DNA of 64,000 nucleotides, taken from positions 39,475,437 through 39,539,436 of the forward strand of contig OX578286.1 of the NCBI GenBank assembly GCA_951217055.1. Direction: 5' to 3'. Origin of the DNA: Gerris lacustris. Lineage: Eukaryota; Arthropoda; Insecta; Hemiptera; Gerridae. The notes under the pieces are model-generated. The model searched no databases. It saw only the letters and a list, made by a program, of their open reading frames with translations, and was not told the origin of the DNA. Position numbers and translations under genes: made by a program. Of this stretch, positions 34,600-45,013 are shown in pieces (position 1 is the stretch's first letter; the number at the start of each line of letters is the position of its first letter).

Positions 34600-35783
34600 G
34601 CACACTTAGTTAGTTGTAGCCAGTCGACGTTGTCTCAAACTTTTGAAGAGTAAACTTAATCAGTTTTGTTTACTTATCATCACTGATGATCTGATTAGTT
34701 ATACTAAGTTAGTTAGTTAAAATTATGATTAATAATCTGATTAAGCTATACTGATTAGTCATACATCTTATTAATTAAACTGATTAAGTTTATTCGTTTA
34801 GGTTATACCCAATTTATTGAAAATATATTTTGTTTCTCAGTTCTCATAAATCGTAAATATTACCCATAAAAGTTGTGAACTAATAAATATTTGGAATCGT
34901 AGTAGTGAGCATAAAGATACTGTTTGGCCCTTTCAGCAAACTTCTAGTTGCGCCTGCTTCTCTTTTGCAAGATAATAGAGATGATAAAATATAGATGATA
35001 TCTGCTATCGCCTTAATAAAACTATTTTGCAGAATACAAGTTTTATTTACTTTTTAATATTGTTATGATACCAACACATAATAGGATACTATGCTATTCA
35101 TCATAATACTGTAATTAATTACAACCCCCAATTGAGAACCTCCTATAGGGAACTAAAATTTTCATCCACCTTTCTCAGGCTCTGATGATAACAAGTTAAA
35201 CCTCACAATGTATGAAGCCAGTTCATCGTCATATATCACTTCTATAACCAATTACAACCACCAAATTCCTAAGATATTAAAAAATTCAATTTTAATCTTC
35301 CTTTTTAAATTATTCCTTACTTAACTGTAAATAAGTAAATGATTCCTCTAAATGTATTTCTTGTGTTCATTTGTATTTAATTATTTTATCTTTTTTTTTT
35401 TAAAAAAAAGAAAAGGTTTGATAGTAAAATTGTTAGTTAATTAAAAATAAATAATTTATTGATAAAATGAAATGTTTTTTGTTGTTTTTTTTTCTAAAAA
35501 GTATTTAGTTATTGATTATAGTGTTCTTTAAATTTTTACGATTTCTTCTAATTTAAGACAAGCCTTCCGCAGGAATTTGGTTTAAGTCAAGACTGTAGCT
35601 TCCTTAACTTGTATGCTTATTTGCCTCGGTGGCCATAATCATAGCGTAACTTCAATTCAAATTGTGTGGTCGTAGGTTCTAAATTGTATGCTTGTGAATA
35701 TTTGTCATGCTTGAAATTATAAACAATAAGATCTAGTCTTTCCTGAACCTGTGGCTCGAGGGAAAGATGCAGTTAGTTTCTTT
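34600..35783. other. Exon 7 3' UTR and following intron
   Basis: The UTR is rich in CTGATTAAG/TTAGTTA phrases. AATAAA at 34882. Nothing else recognised. Confidence 0.5.
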
Positions 35784-36012
35784 CTTGAGTTAAATTCTTT
35801 CTCTCTGGAGTTAAATTCTTTCTCTCTGGAGTTAAATTCTTCCTCTCTGGAGTTAAATGCTTTCTCTCTGGAGTTAAATTCTTTCTCTCTGGAGTTAAAT
35901 GCTTTCTCTCTGGACTTAAATGCTTTCTCTCTAGAGTTAAATTCTTTCTCTCTGGAGTTAAATTCTTTCTCTCTGGAGTTAAATTCTTTCTCTCTGGGGT
36001 TAAATGCTTTCT
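35784..36012. repeat. 21-bp tandem repeat, about 11 units
   Basis: Unit TTAAATTCTTTCTCTCTGGA (plus one base), with TGC/TTC variants. The unit length keeps a frame open (LELNSFS repeated), but no gene context supports translation. Confidence 0.9.
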
Positions 36013-37252
36013 TGAAATATTATTTCTTTTCGTATGGAATAAATGTGTATAGAAAATAATGACTTAGGATTATGTATCTATTGTTGTTGGGGATTTTGCG
36101 GTAGGCAGTAAGATGTACAAAGTGTATTGACACATAAATGATAAATATCATGTCATGCAGGTTAGGATGTTATTCATAAGATGTTAATTAGTAACATCTA
36201 AACAAAATTACAAAGTAATCAACTTGACCATAAATGCTGAGTAATGTAATTGTTGAAGGTTAGTTAGTAATTGTAGGAAGATTTTATAATTGGCAGATGG
36301 TTAAGAAGATGAGAACTAGACGCATTCTTCAATGGACAGCCCAACCATAAAATTTACTTGTATAAATGTTTAAGTGTAGGTGGCATTTATCCATGGAAGA
36401 TAGCTAAAGGTCGACCAAGAAGTCATGGAAATCTGAGGAGTGCGCTAGTGTCGTTGTTTTGGTGTCATGTATAGCCAATTTTTAATAAAATAGACCACTG
36501 ACAAAAAACACAGTGTTCTTTTGTTATTAATAATTTTATTTTTGATAACTTCTATATTTTTTTTATATTCTTTGCTACAGGCAACATTATATACGATAAT
36601 ATCTTTATATTATTATTTATTGATTATTCATAATAATATTCATTAAATCTAAATCGATTTTCTTCTTTCTTAATCTATTTTTTTTCTTGCTCTTTATTTC
36701 TGAGTTTGATTTGGATTTAGGACAGTTGTGACTATAATTCGTACTGTATAAAAACAAACAAAACAGGAAACCTAACAGATTGGAAACCTTCCTGTTGTTA
36801 TTCGTGAGATTTGACATAACTGCGCATGTCATACAAACTAGAAATGGGTATTGTCTTAGCACCCGACTGTAATGACTTCGGCAATACTCGGAAGTTCCGA
36901 CTTTAAACGAAGCTAAGCTTTCAGTTTCTCCCGTGTTCATGACTTCTTGGTCGAACTTTAGAAGAATGAACTTTATCTATATTTTAAAGTAACTTATTTT
37001 CTTCGACATTAGCTGACATCAGTTTAGGAATGGTTGGAAGTGTTAAAAATTTGATAAATCTTCATTTTCTCTACCCCCAATTCTTTTATTTTATTTTTTT
37101 TTTTAAATTCTCCTTTTTAACGATTGTTTCCATGATCTAGTCTTCTCATTATTGTACTTGTTAAATTAACTAATTTTATTTTAGTTTTAAACACACTAAC
37201 ATTCTTTTATACATTTCAATAACACGATGCGCTTTTTTTTTCGTCCTTCTAG
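36013..37252. other. Intron before exon 8
   Basis: AT-rich with unique-looking sequence. AACTTCCGAGTATTGCCGAA near 36880 is GC-richer but unidentified. The acceptor tract for exon 8 (TTTTTTTTCGTCCTTCTAG) closes it. Confidence 0.4.
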
Positions 37253-38637
37253 ATATGGATTGGGAAAGAACGTGCGATCAGTGTTTGAGGCGTTACAAGA
37301 ACAAAGGAGCTTTGAAGCATCATAAACGCTACGAATGTGGTAAAGACAGAGAAGTTAACTGCCCTCATTGTCCTTACAAGTAAGATTTACTTATTCTTTA
37401 ATTTATGTCTTGCCATTATTTTTCGAGTCGTTTAAAAATAAACGCACATTACTTCGAAATGGGATTAGTCTCATTTGACGCAGAATTCAATGCTCAAGGG
37501 GTTTATGGTAAAAAGGGTGTTTGAGAGAATTTGGATAAACGTTAGAATATGGGAACTTTTGTGTTCAGCGTCAAATTCCCTATAAGGTCTTGAAGTAGTG
37601 TGTTTCATTTGGGTTCATCCTTCATTGCCATGTGTATTGGAACAGTCAAAACAGTTCAATTAGCCAAATTCCAATTTTTTGTGTAAAGACGTTGTTCGAT
37701 TATTGACCTACACCTTTTTCGATGTGTATATTGTTTACATTATTGTATTTTTATTATTATATTATTGATTGATTGTTTAATTTATTGTATGTATCTTGAA
37801 TTATATTTTTATTGTTTACTTTTGCATATATATTTTCTGTTGTCTCAGTGGTTAATTATTGTTCATTTCATATTAAAAAAAATAGTAGTATGTACCGTGT
37901 AAACTTGTGGAAGACAATTGTTGTAGAATATTGTAACTACTTTCTTTGTAAATTAGGACCTAATTAATTTTAAAATCTTTGTATTTTAAAACTGCTCGAT
38001 TCTTCGATTTTAGAAAGAAGAATATAGCTTTAAAAAGTTGCTTAAATTGACACAATAATTTACTTCTGAGATGCAACATTGTTTTATATTACTCAATGAG
38101 AGAACATTGTTAATATTATTGTATATGTTGTGTATATTTTCATGTTAATCTTTATTATAATATGTATTTATGCTTATTTAATATTGGGTTCGATTCTTTA
38201 AATTGTATTCGTTACATTCTGTTTTATGCTTTATTATTATTATTATTTTTTTTTTTACTTTAATAATTGTATTTTATAAGTGCAGCAAAACCTATGTATA
38301 ATAATTCTCTTCTATGTTAATTTTTATTGCTTTAAAAAAAAAAATTGATGCTGTGTTTGCTTTATTAGAAACTGGTTGATTTGATTTGATTGTTTTCAGA
38401 TGTAGACAGCCTGGTAGTATGACAAGACACGTTAACATTAAGCATAATCCGAAAGCAACACTATTTTACTGCACTGTTTGTGATTTCTCGTCCAAACTAC
38501 GTTACAACGTGAAAGCACATATGGTTCATAAACACGCCGACATTTATCTGGAACAAACAGCTGATTCGTTATCATCTGTTGAACTTAATGATATTGGTAC
38601 AATAATTCATCGGACGTCTGAATTACAGTCGAAGTAG
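37253..38637 (+). CDS. lola: lola alternative C-terminal exon pair 8 (three zinc fingers, intron inside finger 2)
   Basis: The first part, 37253-37379, opens in phase 1 (AT, then ATG GAT TGG). It encodes finger 1 CDQCLRRYKNKGALKHH-x4-C, GKDREVN, and the knuckle CPHCPY. The donor AA|GTAAGA splits the lysine codon. The intron is 1020 bp (37380-38399) and ends TTGTTTTCAG. The second part, 38400-38637, resumes with the cysteine of PYKC, RQPGSMTRH-x4-H, then finger 3 CTVCDFSSKLRYNVKAH-x4-H, and an acidic, serine-rich tail ending SELQSK at TAG. Total coding length is 365 nt, in phase. Same intron position as pair 6; the finger 3 sequences are also similar (KL-x2-N-x-KAH). Confidence 0.9.
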
Positions 38638-38914
38638 CAGTAAAGTCTACCGTTATGTACAAATGACGAGCGTTATTTTTTAATGTAATTTTGTTTTTGT
38701 TACTATTTATTAAACTTATTGTGAATATAAAAAACTTTTTTTTATAACAGCATAAACTGGGGATTTGTATTTAATTTATTTCCATTTTTGAATGTTTATA
38801 TTTATATTTTCGTTAATCGATTATTTTAGCAGCCGTGTTAAGGAAGTCGTTTTTCTTTCTAGTCTTGAAGACGCATTGGTTTTTAAACCTTGGTGCAGTC
38901 ATCATGAGAAACAA

Positions 38915-39800
38915 TTATGACTGAATGAGAGTTTGTTCCTCGTAATTGCACCACGAGAAACAAACAAATAACTGATTGAGAGTTTATTCCTCATGATTGC
39001 ATAATGAGAAGCAGTCAAATAACTGAGTGAGAGTTTGTTCCTTATGATTTCGTCATAAAAAACAAATAAATAACTGAATGAGAGTTTGTTCCTTATGATT
39101 TCGTCATGAGAAACAAAAACATATCTGATTGAGAGTTTATTCCTCATGATTGCATAATGAGAATCAGTCAAATATCTGAATGAGAGTTTGTTCCTTATGA
39201 TTTCGTATTGAGAAACAAACAAATAACTGATTAAGAGTTTATTCCTCATGATTGCATAATGAGAATCAGTCAAATATCTGAATGAGAGTTTGTTCCTTAT
39301 GATTTCGTCATGAGAAACAAACAAATAACTAATTAAGAGTTTATTCCTCATGATTGCATAATGAGAAGCAGTCAAATAATTGAATGAGAGTTTGTTCCTT
39401 ATGATTCCGTCATGAGAAACAAACAAATAAATGATTGAGAGTTTATTCCTCATGACTGCATAATGAGAATCAGTCAAATATCTGAATGAGAGTTTGTTCC
39501 TTATGATTTCGTCATGAGAAACAAACAAATAACTGATTAAGAGTTTATTCCTCATGATTGCATAATGAGAATCAGTCAAATATCTGAATGAGAGTTTGTT
39601 CCTTATGATTCCTTGATGAGAAACAATTATAACTGAATGAGGTAATAACTTATGATGAGATTATAACTTATTTCGTCATAAGAAACAATCAAATAACTGA
39701 GTGTGAGTTTATTCCTCATGATTGCATAATAAGAAGGAGTCATATATCTAAATGAGAGTTTGTTCCTAATGATTCCGTCGTGAGAAACAATTATAACTGA
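38915..39800. repeat. ~102-bp composite minisatellite
   Basis: Alternating ~51-base half units, GAGAGTTTGTTCCTTATGAT and GAGAGTTTATTCCTCATGAT, each followed by a TCATGAGAAACAAACAAATAA-like or ATAATGAGAATCAGTC segment. The minus-strand open frame of 225 codons is a by-product of unit length divisible by three. It lies after exon 8. Confidence 0.9.
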
Positions 39801-40100
39801 ACGAGAGTTCGTTCCTTATCACTAGAAAAGGACTTTCAAGAATCTAGTGCCATTTTGAGGAAGCTACAATTTTTCTGAAAATGACACTTTAGTCTTGGAA
39901 GTCCGACTTCTTCTTCGCCCATTTTTCTAGTTGGAAGAGCGAATAATTATGACCATATCCTTTGAGTGTTGGTCATTAGTGTCTCCGGTTCAATAAGGTC
40001 TTCAAATTGTATTATTATGTCAGAATTTAACAAACCTTTACTTATACATTTAACTTCAATAAATTCTCCTTTGGATCAAAATTTGATCAACCATAGTCAA

Positions 40101-40253
40101 TGTAGAATCCTTAACTAAGTAGCAATTCTACTAGTATTCAATAACACATAATATATCATTTATTATAAAAACTCAGATTATACATCACAAGTTAATCTTG
40201 ACAATTTCAAGTCAAGAGTTGATAAATAAATAAATATAAACAAATATATATCA
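40101..40253 (-). repeat. 3' LTR of the Gypsy-type element
   Basis: 153 bp, base-for-base the same as 44364-44516 by eye. The pol stop codon (TGA) is formed by the first three bases of this LTR. Confidence 0.93.
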
Positions 40254-42980
40254 TCGCTCCCCTCTGAATCGACTAGCTAACATTTGATTAATATGTCTCC
40301 TGCACTCTTCACCATCATCCAACATTACTATGTAGTGGAGTTGTCCTAACCTTTTGGTTACTTTTCCAAAGGCCCATCTCACCCCAGGATGTCTATAATC
40401 CCGCACCTGTACTCTCTCCCCTTCTTTAAATTTCCTTTTTACTTGAGGTTCCTGCACATTCTTTCGTGGTGATTCTGATTTTGTTGAAGGTGGTGTTGGT
40501 AACATAAGATCCAATCTAGTCCTGATGGCTCTGTTAAAGATCATTGCATATGCATTTTCCCCTGTAGAATTTGGAGCCTTTCTAAGTTGCATTAACAGTC
40601 TACACAGTTTCAAGTTTATGTCCCCTCCTTCGTCAGACATTGCTTTTAGGTTCTTTTTTATAGTCTGTACAAATCTCTCTGCTTGCCCATTTGTAGCTGG
40701 ATGATATGGAGCTGACGTTTTATGTTTAATACCATTATTTGTTAGGAAATTTTGAAATTTATACGACCTAAACTGCGGTCCGTTATCCGAAACGAGCGTG
40801 ATTGGCAGTCCAAATGTTGTAAACAAAAGTCTGAGTTTGTTTATGCACCAGTCTGATGTCGTAGTTTTGGTAGGAATTACTTCTACCCATTTGGAAAAAG
40901 CATCCACAATGATAAAGAAGTGATACCCTAGCATTGGGCCGGCGAAGTCAACGTGGATCCTTTGCCAAGGTCCCTCTGGTGTCTCCCAAACGTGCGTCTC
41001 TACTTTATGTGGCTCGTTTTGTTTTAGGCAGCATCTTTTGCACGATTTTATCATTTCTTCTATATGTTTATCCATGTTAAACCAATAACAATAACTACGA
41101 CCAATCATTTTTGTTTTTACAATGCCTAGATGCCCAGTATGTAATTCTTCTAGTACTTCTTTCTGCAATTTTGTTGGTATAACTACTCTGCTTCCTTTAA
41201 ACAGACACCCTTCTTGCAATGAATATTCACAATCGTTCAACCCTAATGTTTTTAAACTTCTTCCATCCTGGAGTGCCTCTATTATTGGTGTTAATGTGCT
41301 GTCTACCTCTGTTTCTTTCACAATTCTGTTTTTGGTAACAGGTAATGCTTCAACTTGTTCCATACAAAATATAGCGGGATCATCTTTGTAGTTTTCTTTA
41401 CTTTGTTCCGTCGGAAATCTTGATAAAAAGTCGGCATTACTGTGTCTTTCCGTCTTTCTAAACTCAATATTATAATCAAAACCCGATAAAAAACTAGCAT
41501 AGTTAAACAGTCGTGTTGCTGTCATATTAGGCAGTGGTTTTGTAGGATTAAAAATAGAGACTAAAGGCTTGTGGTCCGTAATGAGCGTGAATTTCCTTCC
41601 GTAACAGTAAGGGAAAAACTTCTTTAGTCCCCAATAAATGCCTGTTGCCTCTTTATCAATCTGACTGTACATTTTTTCCGTTTTCGTCAATGTTCTTGAT
41701 GCAAACGCAATAGGTCTGTCAGTACCGTCTTTTAGCCTATGTGACAGTACAGCCCCTAACCCCACCGGGGAGGCATCAGTGGCCAACACTAATGGTAGGT
41801 TTGTATTAAAATGAACTAATGTTTTGTTACCGGAAATGTCTTGTTTGACTGTATTAAAACTCTTTTCACATTCTTTGTTCCATTTGAATTTTGTACTTTT
41901 CTTAAGTAAATTGTTTAAAGGGTTCAAAATAGTTGCCAAATTTTGGATAAATCTGTTGTAGTAATTTACTAGTCCTAAAAATGATTTTAATTCCGTAACG
42001 TTTTCAGGTCTCTTAGCTTTTAACAATGCTTCTACTTTTTCTTGCGTCGTATGTAGTCCATTTTCATCGATAATATGTCCCAAATATTTAATACTTCTCT
42101 TCAAAAACACACATTTGTCCTTATTCAATTTTAAATTGTATTCTCTAAGTCTTTCCAAAACTTTGTTTAGTCGTTGCAATGTCTCCTGTATTGTTTGTCC
42201 CTGTATTATGATGTCGTCAAAGAAACTAGCCACTCCTTCCAGCCCCTGTAATAACTTGTCCATGAATTTATTCCAAATGGCTGGCGCTACTTTCACTCCA
42301 AACATTAATCTGTTTACTTTGTATAAGCCACGTTGAGTACTGAGTGTTTGTATTAGAGCACTCTCATCATCCATCAGTAGGTGTAAATATGCGTTACTTA
42401 AATCTAGTGTGCAGAAAATTTTTCCACCATTCATTTTCGTAAATATTTCTTCAATTAAAGGGATTGGATATTGTTCGTCTTTAATATGTCTGTTTACTGT
42501 TGTCTTAAAATCTGCACAGATTCGAACGTTTCCGTTTGGTTTCACCACTGGCACGATAGGTGTCCCCCAGTCCGATTGTTCAACTTTAGTGATAATTCCT
42601 AAATTTTCAAGTCTTTTTAGTTCTGCTTCAACTTTTGGCTTTATGGCAAATGGTACTTGTCGTGCTTTCAAAAAAATTGGTTTTGCCTCTTCTTTTAAGT
42701 AAAGATGTCCTTTCATGTTCGGTATGACTCCTATTTCATCCTTAGTAAATACATCCTTATATTTTTCGATCAATGTATTTAATTCTAAAGTTGGCGTTTG
42801 TTTCAATGATTTAATCTCAGCCCAGTCCAGTCTGACTTCTCTCATCCACTCTCTACCAAAAATAGGGTCCACATTTTGTTTAATTAAGTACAGTTTTCCA
42901 ATAAACTCTTGATTTTTATAATTTCCTTTAACATAAGTTACTCCTTCTGGCTTGATTATTTCTCCTGTGTATGTCCTCAA
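40251..42980 (-). CDS. Pol polyprotein: reverse transcriptase, RNase H, integrase
   Basis: 909 aa from the first methionine, though the frame is open back to the TAA at 43023. RT spans about residues 90-300, with FCTLDLSNAYLHL and the catalytic FFDDIII box (a Y-to-F variant of YxDD). RNase H follows near 400 (LATDASPVGLGAVLSH, then ITDHKPL). Integrase has an HHCC finger (HTGHLGIVK ... CKRCCLKQ) near 615-650 and a D, D, E core in HVDFAGP, SDNGPQF and NGQAERF. The C-terminus has EGERVQVRDYRHPGVRW, a GPY-like module. All core catalytic residues look intact. It resembles the K02A2.6-like group of insect Gypsy polyproteins. Confidence 0.93.
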   Translation of the reverse strand: MRTYTGEIIKPEGVTYVKGNYKNQEFIGKLYLIKQNVDPIFGREWMREVRLDWAEIKSLKQTPTLELNTLIEKYKDVFTKDEIGVIPNMKGHLYLKEEAKPIFLKARQVPFAIKPKVEAELKRLENLGIITKVEQSDWGTPIVPVVKPNGNVRICADFKTTVNRHIKDEQYPIPLIEEIFTKMNGGKIFCTLDLSNAYLHLLMDDESALIQTLSTQRGLYKVNRLMFGVKVAPAIWNKFMDKLLQGLEGVASFFDDIIIQGQTIQETLQRLNKVLERLREYNLKLNKDKCVFLKRSIKYLGHIIDENGLHTTQEKVEALLKAKRPENVTELKSFLGLVNYYNRFIQNLATILNPLNNLLKKSTKFKWNKECEKSFNTVKQDISGNKTLVHFNTNLPLVLATDASPVGLGAVLSHRLKDGTDRPIAFASRTLTKTEKMYSQIDKEATGIYWGLKKFFPYCYGRKFTLITDHKPLVSIFNPTKPLPNMTATRLFNYASFLSGFDYNIEFRKTERHSNADFLSRFPTEQSKENYKDDPAIFCMEQVEALPVTKNRIVKETEVDSTLTPIIEALQDGRSLKTLGLNDCEYSLQEGCLFKGSRVVIPTKLQKEVLEELHTGHLGIVKTKMIGRSYCYWFNMDKHIEEMIKSCKRCCLKQNEPHKVETHVWETPEGPWQRIHVDFAGPMLGYHFFIIVDAFSKWVEVIPTKTTTSDWCINKLRLLFTTFGLPITLVSDNGPQFRSYKFQNFLTNNGIKHKTSAPYHPATNGQAERFVQTIKKNLKAMSDEGGDINLKLCRLLMQLRKAPNSTGENAYAMIFNRAIRTRLDLMLPTPPSTKSESPRKNVQEPQVKRKFKEGERVQVRDYRHPGVRWAFGKVTKRLGQLHYIVMLDDGEECRRHINQMLASRFRGER

Positions 42981-43022
42981 CTGTACTCGTGTTTCGTGAA
43001 TTTTCTTTTTAATTTTAAGTCT

Positions 43023-43745
43023 TTAAAAATCGTGTACTGACATGGTAGTTAATGCCGCACCTGTATCAAGTTCCATACTCACTGCTTTCCCGTCTATTGT
43101 TAAATTAATTTTAAATTTATCTGATCCGTGGCTTTTTGATACTAGGTTTATTTCAAATGGGTCCCCGTCATCTGGAATTTCTTGGTCCGTGTCTATCTGT
43201 TTCGTATCCTGAGATTTTATTTTTCTTTTCAAACATACCTTGCTTAGATGCCCGATTTTAAAACAAAAATTACACTTGGCCTTTACGAATTTACACTGAT
43301 GTGCTCTATGTTCCTTATCCCCGCATCGGAAACATTGTCCCTTAAGTGATTCAAAATTTATTCGTTCTTCCTTTTGTTTTTCCTTCTTGTTCTGTTCTTC
43401 TTTTTCTTTGCCTCTGTTTCTGTTCACCTGGTGTACCCTAGTTCCACTACTCAAATGTTCTAACATATCGCTGTTCTCTAACTTAGACAATTCGATCGAA
43501 GTTGCTATATCCACAGCGTCCTGGAAAGTATTCGATTTTTTTTCTTGTAATAATTTAACTTTTATTTCAGAATCACGTACTCCTCTGACAAACTGTAGTC
43601 GCAAAAATAAGTCTGCAACCGACTTCCCGCATTCGCATTTAAAGTCGCACTTAGCAACCCCTTTCTTCAGTTCACTCACATATTCCGTTATTGTTTCATG
43701 TTCTCTTTGAACTCTTGAAATAAATTTATGTTGTATCGCCCACAC
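43023..43745 (-). CDS. Gag C-terminal segment with zinc knuckles and start of protease
   Basis: 240 aa. Capsid remainder (FISRVQREHETITEYVSELK), then a basic linker and two CCHC knuckles, CFRCGDKEHRAHQC and CNFCFKIGHLSKVC (about residues 137-170), which bind RNA during packaging. The aspartic protease begins with ELDTGAALTTM (DTG active site) near residue 228. A TAA stops it at VHDF; reading in the same frame continues directly into pol. The stop is inside the protease, which is unusual for a programmed stop and looks like a nonsense mutation. Confidence 0.85.
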   Translation of the reverse strand: MWAIQHKFISRVQREHETITEYVSELKKGVAKCDFKCECGKSVADLFLRLQFVRGVRDSEIKVKLLQEKKSNTFQDAVDIATSIELSKLENSDMLEHLSSGTRVHQVNRNRGKEKEEQNKKEKQKEERINFESLKGQCFRCGDKEHRAHQCKFVKAKCNFCFKIGHLSKVCLKRKIKSQDTKQIDTDQEIPDDGDPFEINLVSKSHGSDKFKINLTIDGKAVSMELDTGAALTTMSVHDF

Positions 43746-43759
43746 ACTAGGCTGTGGGT

Positions 43760-44338
43760 CTAATAATCTTTTAATAATTTTATTAACTCCTCATAAGTTT
43801 TACTAACTGGTTCGTCCGGTGCACACAGGTCATTTACTTTATCATGTATTAACGGTGGTAGTGCGTTTATTAGTAAATAAATTTTACTCTTTTCATCTTC
43901 CGTTCCTCTTAGTTTTGTATAAATCTCAAATCTTTTAATAAAGTTGGTAAACGATTCCTCCTGTTGATATGATGTAAAAGTAACATTATTAGTAGTTGTC
44001 ACTGCAGCGGTCTTTTTACTTGAGCTGGGTTGATCTTTTCCTTTATCCAATAATTTTAATTTTAACTCTTCAACCCCTGTTTTAATTTCGGTGAAATCAT
44101 CTTCCATTTCCTCTCTATAAGTTCGTTCAACAGTCATATCATCTTCTTCTGTTAAGTCATCAATTAAATCTTGAATGTTCTTGTATTTTTCCCAATTCTC
44201 TTTCAAACATTCCCATCTAGTTTCTAAGGCCGCAAAAGCCCAATCTACTTTAGTATCCAATAAAGTTTGAAGCCTTGTAAACTGCCCCTTAATTGTAGCT
44301 CTATTTTTCTTGTACTTACGTAATAAATCTTGATCCAT
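43760..44338 (-). CDS. Gag N-terminal segment of the Gypsy-type element
   Basis: 192 aa starting MDQDLLRKYKKNRATIKGQF, 25 bases after the 5' LTR. The first 110 residues are charged and probably helical (coiled-coil-like). The last 70, with FTNFIKRFEIYTKLRGTEDE and LYLLINALPPLIHDKV-like text, match the pattern of Gypsy capsid proteins. It stops at LLKDY, TAG, where the next frame carries the natural continuation (DPQPSVWAIQHKF), so one frameshift breaks gag. Confidence 0.85.
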   Translation of the reverse strand: MDQDLLRKYKKNRATIKGQFTRLQTLLDTKVDWAFAALETRWECLKENWEKYKNIQDLIDDLTEEDDMTVERTYREEMEDDFTEIKTGVEELKLKLLDKGKDQPSSSKKTAAVTTTNNVTFTSYQQEESFTNFIKRFEIYTKLRGTEDEKSKIYLLINALPPLIHDKVNDLCAPDEPVSKTYEELIKLLKDY

Positions 44339-44363
44339 TTTTCTTTATTTTCCTCGTCGCCAC

Positions 44364-44516
44364 TGTAGAATCCTTAACTAAGTAGCAATTCTACTAGTAT
44401 TCAATAACACATAATATATCATTTATTATAAAAACTCAGATTATACATCACAAGTTAATCTTGACAATTTCAAGTCAAGAGTTGATAAATAAATAAATAT
44501 AAACAAATATATATCA
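44364..44516 (-). repeat. 5' LTR of the Gypsy-type element
   Basis: 153 bp, AT-rich, identical to the other LTR. It presumably carries the promoter and polyadenylation signal (AATAAA is present on the + strand; the minus strand has TTTATTTATTTAT). The gag ATG is 25 bases downstream. Confidence 0.93.
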
Positions 44517-44771
44517 GTTTTTCTTCTGGAACAATGTTTGAAGAAGTACCGCTAAAGGTTTAAAACGTTAGCAAACTTATAAAATATTAGATCTAAAATG
44601 ATAGTGTTACAGTCCAAATCTTCCGTGTAGATTGATGTAGAATTACATGATTGTGCTTTAAGCTTACATTTTACTTGTAGATCAATATAGTATTACATGC
44701 TTGTGTCCCTAAAATAATCTTTAATTTATTGAATAATTTATATTACTATTTTATTTTCATTTTCTTTACAG

Positions 44772-45013
44772 ATTTATCCGAAAGAAAGTATCGATGCGAC
44801 GTCTGCTTTAGAACATACAAAGGTAGAAGCGGCCTTTTCATGCATAAGAAATTCGAATGTGGCAAATTACCGAATGTTATGTGCATGCATTGCGATTATA
44901 AGTGTAAGCGACCTGGTAGCCTTAAACGTCATTTGATTGTACGTCATCATTTAAGTAGAGACTTTTTCAATCCGTGCAATGCTCAAATTTTGTTCGATGA
45001 TATGGTTTCGTAA
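44772..45013 (+). CDS. lola: lola alternative C-terminal exon 9 (two zinc fingers)
   Basis: The acceptor TTTCTTTACAG ends at 44771 and the exon opens in phase 1 (AT, then TTA TCC). Finger 1 is C2HC: CDVCFRTYKGRSGLFMH-x4-C, then GKLPNVM. Finger 2 is CMHCDYKCKRPGSLKRH-x4-H. A tail of 22 residues (LSRDFFNPCNAQILFDDMVS) ends at TAA 45011-45013. The Gypsy-type element ends only 255 bases upstream, close to the branch-point region, but the polypyrimidine tract is intact. AATAAA is at 45767-45772. Confidence 0.9.

Larger units (their letters stand above)
40101..44516 (-). mobile_element. Gypsy-type LTR retrotransposon, antisense to lola
   Basis: A 4416-bp element with identical 153-bp LTRs starting TG and ending CA, a primer-binding-like TGGCGACGAGG right after the 5' LTR (44352-44362), gag, protease, RT, RNase H and integrase in Gypsy order, and a purine tract AGAGGGGAGCGA abutting the 3' LTR. 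Two zinc knuckles and short LTRs suggest the Mag lineage, by inference. No target-site duplication is visible (GTCAA before, GTTTT after). Identical LTRs imply recent insertion, yet the reading frame is broken twice (frameshift near 43750, stop near 43023). It lies between exons 8 and 9. Confidence 0.93.

Noticed and set aside
38902..39579. 225-codon minus-strand frame
   Set aside because: By-product of a 102-bp minisatellite whose unit is divisible by three; no domain.
43020..43030. Programmed stop-codon readthrough between gag and pol
   Set aside because: The stop lies after the DTG motif inside the protease rather than at a domain border; a nonsense mutation is simpler, although not excluded.
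41122..43710. Several + strand frames opposite pol and gag
   Set aside because: Antisense shadows of the retrotransposon genes.
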